From Saccharothrix sp. S26 (GTDB lineage Bacteria; Actinomycetota; Actinomycetes; Mycobacteriales; Pseudonocardiaceae): a stretch of 64,000 bases of DNA. Below the pieces are notes generated by a model, which searched no databases, was not told where the DNA came from, and was given only the letters and a program-made list of their open reading frames with translations. Below, piece after piece: positions 18,145 to 27,078 of the stretch; position 1 is the first letter of the stretch; the number at the start of each line of letters is the position of its first letter. Made by a program: the position numbers and the translations under genes. The stretch spans positions 124,001-188,000 of the forward strand of contig NZ_JAJUWT010000022.1 in assembly GCF_021390395.1 (NCBI RefSeq), given 5' to 3'.

Positions 18145-18585
18145 TCAGGCCGCGGTGAGGGCGTCGCGCAACGCCTCGAACGCCGCGTACTCCTCCTTCT
18201 GGTCCACCGGCAACTGGTAGGCGACCGAGAGCAGCTTCGGCACCGACGGGATCACCGTGAACCGGAACGTGCGGCCGTCCGTCGTCCTGACCACGAACCG
18301 GCCCTGGAAGTCGCGCCGGCGCACGGCGGCGCGGTTGACGTCGGTGATCGGCACCGGCGCGCCGGCCCGGATCACGCCCCGCTCCTCGTCCACCGGAACC
18401 ACCACGAGATCGGTCCCACCCGGCCGGAAGCCCACGACGAAGTCGGTGACGGTGGTGGTGCGCAGCACGATGAAGTTCTTCTGCCTGATCTCCGCCGCGT
18501 ACACCTTCGTGTAGCTCGCGCCGTCCTCGACCACCGAGTCGAAGGCGGCGTGCAGGGCGGCCTTGAGCTCTTCCTTGCTGGGCAT
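18145..18585 (-). CDS. conserved hypothetical protein
   Basis: 146 aa. The ATG at 18585 follows GGGAGGGG and a -10-like TACAGT (18620-18625), so the longer upstream reading is rejected. The protein starts with a short helix (SKEELKAALHAAFDSVV) and continues as alternating beta strands rich in Val, Thr and Arg. It has no signal peptide, membrane segment or cysteine motif, so it is probably a small cytosolic beta-rich fold. It lies just downstream of the LacI-type regulator gene on the same strand, with its own promoter-like box. I do not recognise the family. Confidence 0.7.
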   Translation of the reverse strand: MPSKEELKAALHAAFDSVVEDGASYTKVYAAEIRQKNFIVLRTTTVTDFVVGFRPGGTDLVVVPVDEERGVIRAGAPVPITDVNRAAVRRRDFQGRFVVRTTDGRTFRFTVIPSVPKLLSVAYQLPVDQKEEYAAFEALRDALTAA

Positions 18586-18645
18586 CGGGAAACCCCTCCC
18601 GGGCTCGAGGTGGCAGCGCACTGTACCGGTGCCCGCCGACACCGG

Positions 18646-19641
18646 TCAGCCGCGCGTGCTCTCCCGCACCACGAGCGAGAACGGCGTCCGCACGTGCTCC
18701 GGCGGCCGTCCCGGGTCGTCCACGCGCCGCCGCAGCAGGTCCACCGCGGCCCGCGCGATCGCCGCCTTGTCCGGCGCGACCGTGGTCAGCGACGGCAGGC
18801 TGTACCCGCCCTCCTCGGTGTTGTCGAACCCGACCACGGCCACGTCGTCCGGCACCCGCGCACCGCGTTCCGCCGCGGCCCGCACCGCGCCCACCGCCAG
18901 CAGGTCGTTGAAGCAGAACACCGCGTCCGGCGGCTCGACCGCGGCCAGCAGCCGCGACATCGCCTCCGCGCCGTCACGCCGGTGGTAGTTCACCGCGGTC
19001 GCGACCAGCTCCTCGCGCACCGGCAGCCCGGCTTCGGCGAGAGCCCTCCGGTAGCCCTCCAGGCGCTGCGCCGCCGTGCCCCGGTGGGGGTGCGCGCCGA
19101 TCGCCGCGATCCTCGTGCGCCCCAGCCCGACCAGGTGCGCCACGGCCACCCGCGCCGCCTCCACGTTGTCGATGCCGACGTGGTCGATCGGCAGGTCCAC
19201 CGAGTGCTCGCCCAGCATCACCACCGGGATGCCCGGCGCCAGCTCGCCGAAATCACCCGCCTGCAACGCCTCCGGGCTCACGATCGCACCGTCGATCATG
19301 TGCGGGCCGAGCGAGGCCAACGTGTCCCGCTCACCCTCGCGCGTGCCCAGGGTCTGCTCGATCAGCACGTTCCACTCGTGCTCCTGCGCCGCACCGAGCA
19401 CCAGCCCGGCCAGCTCCGCGAAGTACGGCACGACCAGCTCCGGCAGCACCAGTGCCAGGAAGCCGGTCCGGCCGCGACGCAGGTTGCGCGCGCCGAGGTG
19501 GGGCCGGTAGCCGGTGGCGGTCAGCGCCTCCTCGACCCGGCGGCGGTTCTCCGGCTTCACGAACGCGTACCCGTTGACCACGTTCGACACCGTCTTCACC
19601 GACACGCCGGCCAGCGCGGCGACGTCCTTGAGCGTGGCCAA
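18646..19641 (-). CDS. LacI-family transcriptional repressor
   Basis: 331 aa. The N-terminal helix-turn-helix TLKDVAALAGVSVKTVSNVVNG includes the hinge helix. It is followed by a periplasmic-binding-protein-like sugar-sensing domain (about 60-331; e.g. VVPYFAELAGLV and DAVFCFNDLLAVGAV). It is divergent from the secreted GH2 glycosidase at 19781. The 139-base gap holds a perfect LacI-type dyad, so it probably represses that gene and itself until a sugar from the glycosidase substrate is present. The inducer is not known. Confidence 0.93.
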   Translation of the reverse strand: MATLKDVAALAGVSVKTVSNVVNGYAFVKPENRRRVEEALTATGYRPHLGARNLRRGRTGFLALVLPELVVPYFAELAGLVLGAAQEHEWNVLIEQTLGTREGERDTLASLGPHMIDGAIVSPEALQAGDFGELAPGIPVVMLGEHSVDLPIDHVGIDNVEAARVAVAHLVGLGRTRIAAIGAHPHRGTAAQRLEGYRRALAEAGLPVREELVATAVNYHRRDGAEAMSRLLAAVEPPDAVFCFNDLLAVGAVRAAAERGARVPDDVAVVGFDNTEEGGYSLPSLTTVAPDKAAIARAAVDLLRRRVDDPGRPPEHVRTPFSLVVRESTRG

Positions 19642-19668
19642 GCGGCGCCTCCGGTCGTCTCGATCGCT

Positions 19669-19692
19669 TTACAACGTTGTACCAACGATGTA
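19669..19692. promoter_or_regulatory. LacI-type operator pair
   Basis: TACAACGTTGTA (19670-19681) is a perfect 12-base palindrome of the ACAACGTTGT type used by many LacI proteins. A second, imperfect half-match, CCAACGATGTAA, abuts it. It lies 28 bases from the regulator start and about 90 from the glycosidase start, placed to control both. Confidence 0.75.
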
Positions 19693-19780
19693 AGAACAAG
19701 AGAAGTGACCCAGGTCACTGCTGCACGCACCGCGTCACGAGCACCCACGTCACCGCACCCTGCCGATCGTGGAGCCACCC

Positions 19781-22504
19781 ATGCGCAAGCCGATGTCCGC
19801 CCTGACCGCACTGCTGGTCCTGGGCACCCTCGTCCTCGCCCTGCCCGGCACCGCCACCGCCGCCGTCTGGCAGCCCAAACCACCACCCCTCACCACCCCG
19901 TGGACCGCTCAGGTGTCGCCGACCAACGCGTTGCCCGAGTACCCGCGCCCCCAGCTGGTCCGCCCGGACTGGCTCAACCTCAACGGCGTGTGGGAGTTCA
20001 CGGGCGCACCGAACCTGTCCTCGCCACCGTTCGGCCGCCCACTCGCCGAGGGCGTCCTGGTGCCCTACCCGATCGAGTCCGCGCTGTCGGGCATCAAGCG
20101 GCACGAGGACCACATGTTCTACCGCCGCACGTTCACCACGCCGGCCGGGTGGAACGGCCGCCGGGTGAAGCTGAACTTCGGCGCGGTCACCTGGGAGACC
20201 CGCGCCTGGGTCAACGGCGTCGCCGTCGGCACGCACACCGGCGGGTTCGACGCGTTCACGTTCGACATCACCGACGCCCTGCGCGCCGGCGACAACGAGG
20301 TCATCGTCGGCGTGCGGTCCACCGTGGACGGCAGCCTGCACCCGATCGGCAAACAACGCCGCACCCCCGGCGGCATCTTCTACACCGCCGCCTCCGGCAT
20401 CTGGCAGACCGTGTGGCTCGAACCGGTCGCCCCCAACCACATCACGCGCCTGGACACCACGCCGGACGTGCCCGCCGGCGTCCTCGACCTGGTCGTCCAG
20501 GGCACCACGGGCCAACCCGTGCGCGCCGAGGTGCTCACCGGCGGCCGGGTCGTCGGCACGGCCACCGGCACCTCCGGCACCCACCTGCGCGTGCCGGTGC
20601 CCGACGCCCGGCTGTGGTCGCCCGACGACCCGTTCCTCTACGACCTGCGCGTCACCATGGGCAGCGACGTCGTCACCGGCTACTTCGGCATGAGGTCGCT
20701 GGGCAAGGCGATGGTCGGCGGCGTCATGCGACCGCTGCTCAACGGCAGGTTCGTCTTCCAACTGGGCACCCTCGACCAGGGCTACTGGCCCGACGGCGTC
20801 TACACCGCGCCCACCGACGCCGCCCTGCGGTTCGACCTGGAGCGGCAGAAGGCGCTGGGTTTCAACATGGTGCGCAAGCACATCAAGGTCGAGCCCGCCC
20901 GCTGGTACTACCACGCCGACCGGCTCGGCCTGATGGTGTGGCAGGACATGCCGTCGTTGGACGCCGTCGACGAGGTGCCCAGCGGCCGCGCCCACTTCGA
21001 GTCCGAACTGCGGCGCGTGATCGAGCAGCTCAAGGGCATCACGTCCATCGTGCAGTGGGTGCCGTTCAACGAGGGCTGGGGCGAGTACGACGCCGGCCGG
21101 ATCGTCGACCTCGTCCGGTCGATCGACACCACCCGCCTGGTCAACCACAACTCGGGCGCCAACTGCTGCGTCTCCGACCCCGACCCGGGCAACGGCGACG
21201 TCATCGACGACCACGCCTACCAGATGTCCGCCGGCACCCGGCCACCCGACGCCAACCGCGTCGCCGTGCTCGGCGAGTTCGGCGGCCTCGGCCGGCGGGT
21301 CACCGGCCACGAGTACCAACCGGGCGCGGGGTTCGCGTACGGCGAGCTCTACCCGGACGAGGCGTCGTTGACCGGGCGGTACGTGGAGATCACCAAGGAG
21401 GTCGGCCGGTTCGTGCACGCGCGGGGCCTGTCGGCGTCCGTCTACACCGAACCGTACGACGTGGAGAACGAGATCAACGGCCTCTACACCTACGACCGCC
21501 AGGTGCTCAAGGTGTCCGAAGCCCGCGTCCGCGAGGTCAACCGGCGGGTGCTGGCGATCGCCGACGGCACCGAGGTCGGCCGCGGCGAGGCGATCTCGCT
21601 GCGCGTCACCACCCCCGGCTACACCGACCGGCACCTGCGGCACCGGGACGGGCCGGCCCGCACCGACGTGATCTCCGACGACCTGGGCCGGCTGGACGCC
21701 ACCTTCTGGGCCAGGCCGGGGTTGGCCGACCCGGCGTGCCTGTCGTTCGAGTCGCGCAACTACCCCGGCCGGTTCCTGCGGCACTCCGCGTTCCGGGTGC
21801 GGTCCGACCAGGGCGACGGGTCGGCCGCGTTCGCTTCCGACGCCACGTTCTGCGCCCGCGCCGGGGCCGGCGGCACGGTGCTGGAGTCGCGCAACCTGCC
21901 CGGCCACTACCTGCGGCACTACCAGGAGAACGTCTACCTGGCCCGGTCCGGCGGGCCCAACCCGTGGGACGGCGCCACCAGCTTCGCGGCCGACACCACG
22001 TGGGCGGCCGTCGTGCCGCTGTGGCGCAGCGGCGCGGACCTCCCGCTGGACCAGGCGCGGTCGTTCCGGGTCACCACGCCCGGCTTCACCGACCGGTACC
22101 TGCGGCACCGCGACGGCCTCGCCCGCACCGACGTGGTCGACGCGGGCAGCCCGGCGCTGCTGAAGGCCGACGCGACGTTCGTCGTCCGGCGCGGGTTGGC
22201 CGAGCCGTCGTGCTACTCGTTCGAGTCGCGCAACTACCCGGGCCAGTACCTGCGGCACGCGCAGTTCCGGGTGCGGTTGGCCGCGTCGGACGGCAGCGAG
22301 CTGTTCCGGCGCGACGCGACGTTCTGCGCCCAGCCCGGTGTCGGCGGCGTGCGGTTGGCGTCGGTGAACGAGTTGGGCGCGAGCGTCCGGCACTACGCGG
22401 AAGAGGTGTGGGTGGCGGTGAACGGCGGCGCCCACACCTACGACAGCCCCACGTCGTACGACGCGGACGTGAGCTGGGCGGTGAGCGCGCCGTGGGCACC
22501 GTGA
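19781..22504 (+). CDS. secreted GH2 glycosidase with two AbfB (CBM42-like) domains
   Basis: 907 aa. The signal peptide spans ~1-32 (ALLVLGTLVLALPGTATAA). The GH2 sugar-binding and immunoglobulin-like domains lie at about 60-270. The TIM barrel carries acid/base Glu431 in FNEGWGEY and nucleophile Glu499 in LGEFGGLG. After ~600 come two tandem AbfB-type modules, each opening RVTTPGxTDRxLRHRDG and containing FESRNYPGxxLRH and DATFCA, typical of arabinofuranose-binding CBM42. This suggests an enzyme acting on arabinose- or galactose-decorated plant polysaccharide outside the cell. Exact specificity (beta-galactosidase, arabinosidase or other) cannot be read. It is probably controlled by the divergent LacI regulator. 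Confidence 0.93.
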   Translation: MRKPMSALTALLVLGTLVLALPGTATAAVWQPKPPPLTTPWTAQVSPTNALPEYPRPQLVRPDWLNLNGVWEFTGAPNLSSPPFGRPLAEGVLVPYPIESALSGIKRHEDHMFYRRTFTTPAGWNGRRVKLNFGAVTWETRAWVNGVAVGTHTGGFDAFTFDITDALRAGDNEVIVGVRSTVDGSLHPIGKQRRTPGGIFYTAASGIWQTVWLEPVAPNHITRLDTTPDVPAGVLDLVVQGTTGQPVRAEVLTGGRVVGTATGTSGTHLRVPVPDARLWSPDDPFLYDLRVTMGSDVVTGYFGMRSLGKAMVGGVMRPLLNGRFVFQLGTLDQGYWPDGVYTAPTDAALRFDLERQKALGFNMVRKHIKVEPARWYYHADRLGLMVWQDMPSLDAVDEVPSGRAHFESELRRVIEQLKGITSIVQWVPFNEGWGEYDAGRIVDLVRSIDTTRLVNHNSGANCCVSDPDPGNGDVIDDHAYQMSAGTRPPDANRVAVLGEFGGLGRRVTGHEYQPGAGFAYGELYPDEASLTGRYVEITKEVGRFVHARGLSASVYTEPYDVENEINGLYTYDRQVLKVSEARVREVNRRVLAIADGTEVGRGEAISLRVTTPGYTDRHLRHRDGPARTDVISDDLGRLDATFWARPGLADPACLSFESRNYPGRFLRHSAFRVRSDQGDGSAAFASDATFCARAGAGGTVLESRNLPGHYLRHYQENVYLARSGGPNPWDGATSFAADTTWAAVVPLWRSGADLPLDQARSFRVTTPGFTDRYLRHRDGLARTDVVDAGSPALLKADATFVVRRGLAEPSCYSFESRNYPGQYLRHAQFRVRLAASDGSELFRRDATFCAQPGVGGVRLASVNELGASVRHYAEEVWVAVNGGAHTYDSPTSYDADVSWAVSAPWAP

Positions 22505-22565
22505 CGCCGACACACCCGTGAGTCCTTTGTGGACCCGCACGGCGGTGCTGCTACCGTGCGGGTCC

Positions 22566-22862
22566 ATGAAGGGCTTCGCCGTGCTCGGCACGGTGCTGGT
22601 GTGCGTTCTCGCGCCGATCGCCATGGTGTACGGGTTGATGGCGTTCACGCCGACCGGCAGCTGCGACTACTCGGTGTCCGGTGTGTGCTCGTACGGGCGG
22701 TTGCCGATGATCGTGGCGTCCGGGGGGACCGCGCTGGTGTGGGCGGTGTCGGTCGTGCTGACCTGGGCGGGCACCCGCGGCCGGCCTCGGGTGTACGTGC
22801 CCTACGCGGCGCTCGTGGTGATCGTGCTGCTGCTCGTCGTGGCCGGGCGGGTGGCCGGGTAG
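22566..22862 (+). CDS. small membrane protein, three predicted helices
   Basis: 98 aa with three hydrophobic segments (AVLGTVLVCVLAPIAMVYGL, IVASGGTALVWAVSVVLTW, YAALVVIVLLLVVAG) and a short loop with two cysteines (SCDYSVSGVCSY). A TACCGT box eight bases before the ATG suggests a leaderless or nearly leaderless transcript. No family is recognised. Its last 61 bases overlap the end of the convergent membrane gene at 22802, which is unusual and leaves some doubt about one of the two ends. Confidence 0.7.
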   Translation: MKGFAVLGTVLVCVLAPIAMVYGLMAFTPTGSCDYSVSGVCSYGRLPMIVASGGTALVWAVSVVLTWAGTRGRPRVYVPYAALVVIVLLLVVAGRVAG

Positions 22863-23380
22863 ACCGAGCGGGCGAGCCAGACGAGCGCGCCGCCGACGAT
22901 GACGTGCAGGGCGCTGGTCAGCGGGGTGTCCGGCAGGCGTGCGGCGAGGGTGAAGACCGGGAGCGCGACGGCGTAGGCCCAGGTCGGGACGGGCGGGTGG
23001 ACGCGCGCCCGGATCATGCTGATCGCGAAGGTGACCGTGCCGAGGGCGAAGATCAGGGCGCTGGCGCCGAGGACCGCCACGGTCGGTGCCGCGAGCTTCG
23101 GTTCGTCGAGGTGGAAGACCACGATGTTCAACGCGTACGCCGCCGCCCCGAACAACCCGAGCCCCACGAAGTTCACCACGTACCCGACCGTGCCGAGCGT
23201 GGTGCGGGGTTGCTTGAGGTAGAGGGCGGTGATCAAGGGCGCGGCCAACGCCGGCGACACCCCGATCACGAGACTGGTCGCGGCCGTCTCCCCGACAAAC
23301 CCCTCGACCGCTCCGGGCAGGGCTATGAAGAGCCCCGACAGCACACCGCAGAAGGCACCGAACCGCATCAGGAACGTCAT
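22802..23380 (-). CDS. multi-pass membrane protein of unknown function
   Basis: 192 aa with about six hydrophobic helices (for example GAFCGVLSGLFIALPGAVEG, YVVNFVGLGLFGAAAYALNI, LGASALIFALGTVTFAISMI). The chosen ATG has a -10-like TATCGT eight bases upstream; a longer reading from 23473 runs into low-quality coding sequence and is rejected. It resembles the general layout of small DUF4386-like membrane proteins, but I cannot name a family. It is divergent from the sensor kinase and overlaps the small membrane gene at its 3' end by 61 bases. Confidence 0.75.
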   Translation of the reverse strand: MTFLMRFGAFCGVLSGLFIALPGAVEGFVGETAATSLVIGVSPALAAPLITALYLKQPRTTLGTVGYVVNFVGLGLFGAAAYALNIVVFHLDEPKLAAPTVAVLGASALIFALGTVTFAISMIRARVHPPVPTWAYAVALPVFTLAARLPDTPLTSALHVIVGGALVWLARSVYPATRPATTSSSTITTSAA

Positions 23381-23597
23381 GCTTTCGGACGATATTGCCG
23401 CTGGTAGCGGCCCTGGGAGTGCTGATCGACTACTCTCGGGGGTGCCGATCGACACGTGCCACCACGCCGCCACGATCGGGTGAACTCACACATCGACTCA
23501 AAGAAAACGCTGTTTTGCCTGCCCTCGAACGTCGGTTGAAACAAGGAGGCCGCCACCAACCCCCCCGATGCCACCCCGAAACCCCCACCCCGGGCCG

Positions 23598-23603
23598 TAA
23601 CCT
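23598..23603 (+). promoter_or_regulatory. -10 box for leaderless sensor kinase start
   Basis: TAACCT followed by exactly seven bases and the GTG at 23611. The same geometry recurs at 31930, 33593 and 49057. It fixes the kinase start, since no ribosome site lies near that GTG. Confidence 0.6.
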
Positions 23604-23610
23604 GCCGGAC

Positions 23611-25221
23611 GTGCGCCCACTGCCGTGGTTGTCGCCCCTGCTGTGCGGGGTGGTGCTGGCCGCCGGCACCTACGCCGGCCTGACCGGCCTGGGAGAGACG
23701 CGGTGGACACCGTTCGCCGCCGGCCTGACCGCCCTCGCCCTGCTCGACACCCTCACCACGCGCCGCCGAGCTGCCGGCCGACGCCCCCCGACAGGCGCGC
23801 CGCGACCACGGTCGTCGACAGCGGTGTCACGGCCCTCGGGACTCGGTCGGCGGTCCCTGCGACTCGGACCCCAGCCGCTCGGACCCCAGCCGCTCGGGTC
23901 GCGGTCGCTCGGGCTGCGGTCGTTCGGGTCGCGGTCGTTCGGGTCGCGGTCGCCGGCGGTCGAGCCGCAGTCGTCCACGGTCGAGCCGCAGTCGTCCACG
24001 GTCGAGACACTGCCTCCGGACCTCGTGCCGCAGCCACCAGCAGCCGGGCCGCGATCGTCAGGGGCCGAGCCGCAGCCTTCACGAGTCGAGCCGTCGTCGT
24101 CGCGGGCCGCGGCGGGGGCGCCGGTGGTCGGGGCGCGGTCGCCGGGCCCGGGGTCGCCGGGCCCGGGGTCGCGCTCGCCGGGTGGGGATTCGCGGTCTTC
24201 GGGCGTGCGGGCGGGATCGTCGGGGACCGGGTCGCCGTCGGGGCCTTCCGGGTCGTCGTGGTGGCGTTCGGGGTCGGCGGCATGGGGTTGGGTGGTCGGG
24301 GCGTGGTGGCGGGCGGTCGGGGGGTGGTGGCAGGCGCTTGGGTGGCGGCTCGGGTGGCGGCTCGGGTGGCGGGTGGCGGCGGCGTTGGTGTTGGTGGTGC
24401 AGGCGGGGCTCGTGGTGGTGGTGGCGTTCGCCGATGGGTCCGGGATGGCGCGGGTGTTGTTCTTGTTGTTGCCGTTCGGGGCGTACTTCGCGTTCGGGCG
24501 GGTGGTGGCGGTCGGGGTTGGGGTCGGGGTCGTGGTCTTCCTGGTGGCGGCGTTCGAGATCACCGTGCCGGGGTGGACCCGGTCCGTCGAGCACGTGTCC
24601 GACCTGGTGATGTTCGGCATCGGGGTGGTGTTGGCGTTGGCCATGGCGGAGATGTCGGCGGCGGCGGAGCGGAATCGGGTGGCGCGGGACGTCCATGACG
24701 GGCTCGGGCACCACCTGACGGCGGTGTCCGTGCTGCTGGAGAAGGCGTCGGCGTTCCGGGAGATCGACCCGGAGGTGGCCGATCGGGCGGTCGCGGACGC
24801 TCGGGAGGCGGCGCGGCGGGCGTTGGAGGACGTGCGGACGTCGGTGAGGGCGTTGCGGGAGCCCTTCCGGTTGGGTGAGTCGTTGGGGCGGCTCGTCCAC
24901 GGGCTCGGCGTGTCTGTCACCTGTACGGGTGACGAATCCCGGTATGCGCCCGCCGTGTTGTCGGCGCTCTACCGGGCCGGGCAGGAAGGGATCACGAACG
25001 CGATGCGGCACGGCGGGTCCGACGTCACCGTGACGGTGCACTGCGGGCGCCGTGAAGCCCGGCTGGTGGTCGAGGACGACGGACCGGGCTTCCCGCCGGA
25101 ACGAGAAGGGTTCGGGCTGAGCGGGGTGCGGGAGCGGATCGGGCAGGTCGGTGGGTCGGTCGAGGTGGACTGCGCGGCGGGCACCCGGCTCACCGTGGTC
25201 GTGCCGAGGGTGATGGGGTGA
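23611..25221 (+). CDS. NarL-type sensor histidine kinase with repeat-rich linker
   Basis: 536 aa. Two membrane helices lie at the start (LLCGVVLAAGTYAGL; FAAGLTALALLDTL). Then come ~160 residues rich in Pro, Ser, Arg and Gly, built of short repeats (LGPQPLGPQPL, FGSRSFGSRS, EPQSSTVEPQSSTVE, GPGSPGPGS). A Trp-rich stretch with a tandem GWRLGWRLGWR and several further helices follow. The HisKA_3 phosphoacceptor is His362 in RDVHDGLGHHLTAV, and the ATPase domain has EGITNAMRHG and VVEDDGPGFPP. It phosphorylates the response regulator encoded next (GTGA overlap). The linker is much longer than in usual relatives and looks like repeat expansion; the signal sensed is unknown. Confidence 0.88.
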   Translation: MRPLPWLSPLLCGVVLAAGTYAGLTGLGETRWTPFAAGLTALALLDTLTTRRRAAGRRPPTGAPRPRSSTAVSRPSGLGRRSLRLGPQPLGPQPLGSRSLGLRSFGSRSFGSRSPAVEPQSSTVEPQSSTVETLPPDLVPQPPAAGPRSSGAEPQPSRVEPSSSRAAAGAPVVGARSPGPGSPGPGSRSPGGDSRSSGVRAGSSGTGSPSGPSGSSWWRSGSAAWGWVVGAWWRAVGGWWQALGWRLGWRLGWRVAAALVLVVQAGLVVVVAFADGSGMARVLFLLLPFGAYFAFGRVVAVGVGVGVVVFLVAAFEITVPGWTRSVEHVSDLVMFGIGVVLALAMAEMSAAAERNRVARDVHDGLGHHLTAVSVLLEKASAFREIDPEVADRAVADAREAARRALEDVRTSVRALREPFRLGESLGRLVHGLGVSVTCTGDESRYAPAVLSALYRAGQEGITNAMRHGGSDVTVTVHCGRREARLVVEDDGPGFPPEREGFGLSGVRERIGQVGGSVEVDCAAGTRLTVVVPRVMG

Positions 25222-25880
25222 ACGAGGTGGACGACGTGCGGGTGGTCGTGGTGGACGACCAGCAGCTCATCCGCGAGAGCATCGCCGCCCTGTTGGGCCT
25301 CCAACCCGGCATCGCGGTCGTCGGCACGGCCGCCGACGGGCGGGCGGCCGTCGACCTCGTCCTCACGCACAACCCCGACGTCGTCCTGATGGACGTCCGG
25401 ATGCCCGTGATGGACGGCATCGACGCGCTCCGCCGGTTGCGCGACCACCGGTCCAAAGTGGTCATGTTGACCACCTTCGACGACGAGGAGTACGTGGTGC
25501 GCGCCCTGAAAGAGGGTGCGAGCGGCTACCTGCTCAAGGACCGGCCCGCGGCCGAGCTCGCCGCCGCCGTCCGGCTCGCCCACTCGGGTGTGGTCCAGTT
25601 CGACCCCGCCGCCGCCGCCCGCCTGGCCGCCGCGCTGCGACCCGCGCCCACCGAACGGGCCGACGGCCTGACCGAACGCGAGCTGGACGTGCTCCGCCTG
25701 CTCGCCACCGGCCGCACGAACCGCGAGATCGCCACCCGCCTGCACGTCAGCGAGGGCACGGTGAAGAACCACGTCTCCCGCATCCTCGGGCGGCTCGGCC
25801 TGCGCGACCGCACGCAGGCCGCCGTCTACGCCCGCGACCAGGGCCTGCTCCCGCGCCCTACACCGGGATCATCCCCATGA
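25218..25880 (+). CDS. NarL/LuxR-family response regulator
   Basis: 220 aa, GTG start inside the kinase stop. The receiver domain (1-~125) has the acidic pair in VVVDDQQLIRES, phosphoacceptor Asp59 in VVLMDVRMPVMDG, and the Thr/Lys switch residues in MLTTFDDEE and LLKDRPA. A GerE-type helix-turn-helix follows (LTERELDVLRLLATGRTN, HVSEGTVKNHVSRIL). With the kinase it forms a two-component pair that controls transcription of unknown targets. The 3' end overlaps the convergent subtilase gene by 23 bases. Confidence 0.95.
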   Translation: MNEVDDVRVVVVDDQQLIRESIAALLGLQPGIAVVGTAADGRAAVDLVLTHNPDVVLMDVRMPVMDGIDALRRLRDHRSKVVMLTTFDDEEYVVRALKEGASGYLLKDRPAAELAAAVRLAHSGVVQFDPAAAARLAAALRPAPTERADGLTERELDVLRLLATGRTNREIATRLHVSEGTVKNHVSRILGRLGLRDRTQAAVYARDQGLLPRPTPGSSP

Positions 25881-27078
25881 ACAGCACCAGGTTCGGCGAC
25901 CCCGCACCCGGGTTCGCGATCACCCCGGGCGTGGCGTTGGCCCGCAGCGCCTCGGCCACCGCCACCGCCGAGTCGCCGGGGAACCGGTGCCGCCACAGCG
26001 CCGCCACGCCCGCCGCGTGCGCGGACGCCGTGGAGCCGCTGATCGTCGAGTACGCGGTGTCCGACGTGCCCCACGCCGACGTGATGTTCACGCCCGGTGC
26101 CCACACGTCGATGCACGGGCCGTAGTTGGAGAAGCTCGCCTTCGCGTCGTTGGCGTCGGTCGCGCCCACGGTCGTGGCCAACGGCGTGCTGCCGGGGGAG
26201 AAGGCGCACGCGTCGGCGTTGGAGCCGCCGGACACCACCGAGTAGTGCACGTTCGCGTTGATCGACCGGGTGATGGCGTCGTTGAACGCCTGGTTCGCGC
26301 TGCCGCCCAGCGTCATCAGCGCCACCGCCGGTCGCCCGCCGGCCGCCGCGTCACGGGTCGCCCAGTCGATCCCGGCGATGATCTGCGCGTACGTGCCGGA
26401 GCCCTGGCAGTTCAGCACCCGCACGGACACCAGCGTCACGTCCTTCGCCACGCCGGTGGTCCGGCCGCCGACCGTGCCGGCCATGTGCGTGCCGTGGCCG
26501 TTGCAGTCGTTGCCGGGCGGGGTGACGCCGCCGACCGCGTCGAAGCCGGGCACGGCCCTCCCGCCGAACTCCTGGTGCGCGTAGCGGATGCCGGTGCCGA
26601 AGACGTACGCCCGCACGGACGACGCCGTGTTCGGGTGGAAGTACTTCTTGTCCAACGGCAGCGAGCGCTGGTCGATCCGGTCCAGGCCCCAGGAAGGCGG
26701 GTCGGGCTGCACCACGACGTCCCGCGCCACGACGTCAGGCGCCACGACGTCGCGCACGGCGGCCGGGCGGTCCTGCGCGCCCAACCCGACCCGGACGTCC
26801 TGCGCCACGTACGCGACGCGCGGGTCGGCCGCGAGCCGCCGGGCCCGCGCCGCGTCGGCCCGCATCGCGAACCCCGGCAGCGCCGCACCGTAGGTGAACG
26901 TGACCTCCGGCGCGGCGGACCGGGTGGCGGCCAGGTCCTCGTGCCGCTTCAGCACCACGATGTAGCTGCCGGCCACGGCCTGGGGGTGGTCGGCGTACCG
27001 CACCGGCGCGGCGTGAGCGGTCGGGGCGACGAGGCCGGCTAACAGCGCGCTCGCCACGGTGACGTGTCCGATCTTCAC
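25858..27078 (-). CDS. secreted subtilase (S8) homologue lacking the catalytic Asp
   Basis: 406 aa. It has a strong ribosome site (GGAGGAG), a signal peptide to about AHA-24, an I9-type propeptide (about 25-95; SYIVVLKRHED), then a proteinase-K-like S8 domain. His195 in NGHGTHMAG and Ser349 in SGSTASAHAAG are kept. The Asp motif, normally VIDTGI, reads VFGTGI with Gly161. GGC versus GAC is one base. The usual AAGN oxyanion-hole motif reads SGGS-N. It is therefore probably inactive or altered as a protease and may act as a binding protein or inhibitor. The rest of the reading frame is intact, with clean S8 spacing, so it is not a decayed pseudogene. A sequencing error at one base would restore Asp but not the oxyanion motif. 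Confidence 0.9.
   Translation of the reverse strand: MKIGHVTVASALLAGLVAPTAHAAPVRYADHPQAVAGSYIVVLKRHEDLAATRSAAPEVTFTYGAALPGFAMRADAARARRLAADPRVAYVAQDVRVGLGAQDRPAAVRDVVAPDVVARDVVVQPDPPSWGLDRIDQRSLPLDKKYFHPNTASSVRAYVFGTGIRYAHQEFGGRAVPGFDAVGGVTPPGNDCNGHGTHMAGTVGGRTTGVAKDVTLVSVRVLNCQGSGTYAQIIAGIDWATRDAAAGGRPAVALMTLGGSANQAFNDAITRSINANVHYSVVSGGSNADACAFSPGSTPLATTVGATDANDAKASFSNYGPCIDVWAPGVNITSAWGTSDTAYSTISGSTASAHAAGVAALWRHRFPGDSAVAVAEALRANATPGVIANPGAGSPNLVLFMGMIPV

Noticed and set aside
19715-22648. 977-aa minus-strand frame opposite the GH2 gene
   Set aside because: The plus strand carries signal peptide, GH2 catalytic motifs and AbfB repeats; the antisense frame is low-complexity.
23541-23600. AAGGAGG followed by a 10-codon frame (23568) as a leader peptide for the kinase
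   Set aside because: The spacing from the ribosome site to that ATG is about 20 bases, too long, and no attenuator follows.
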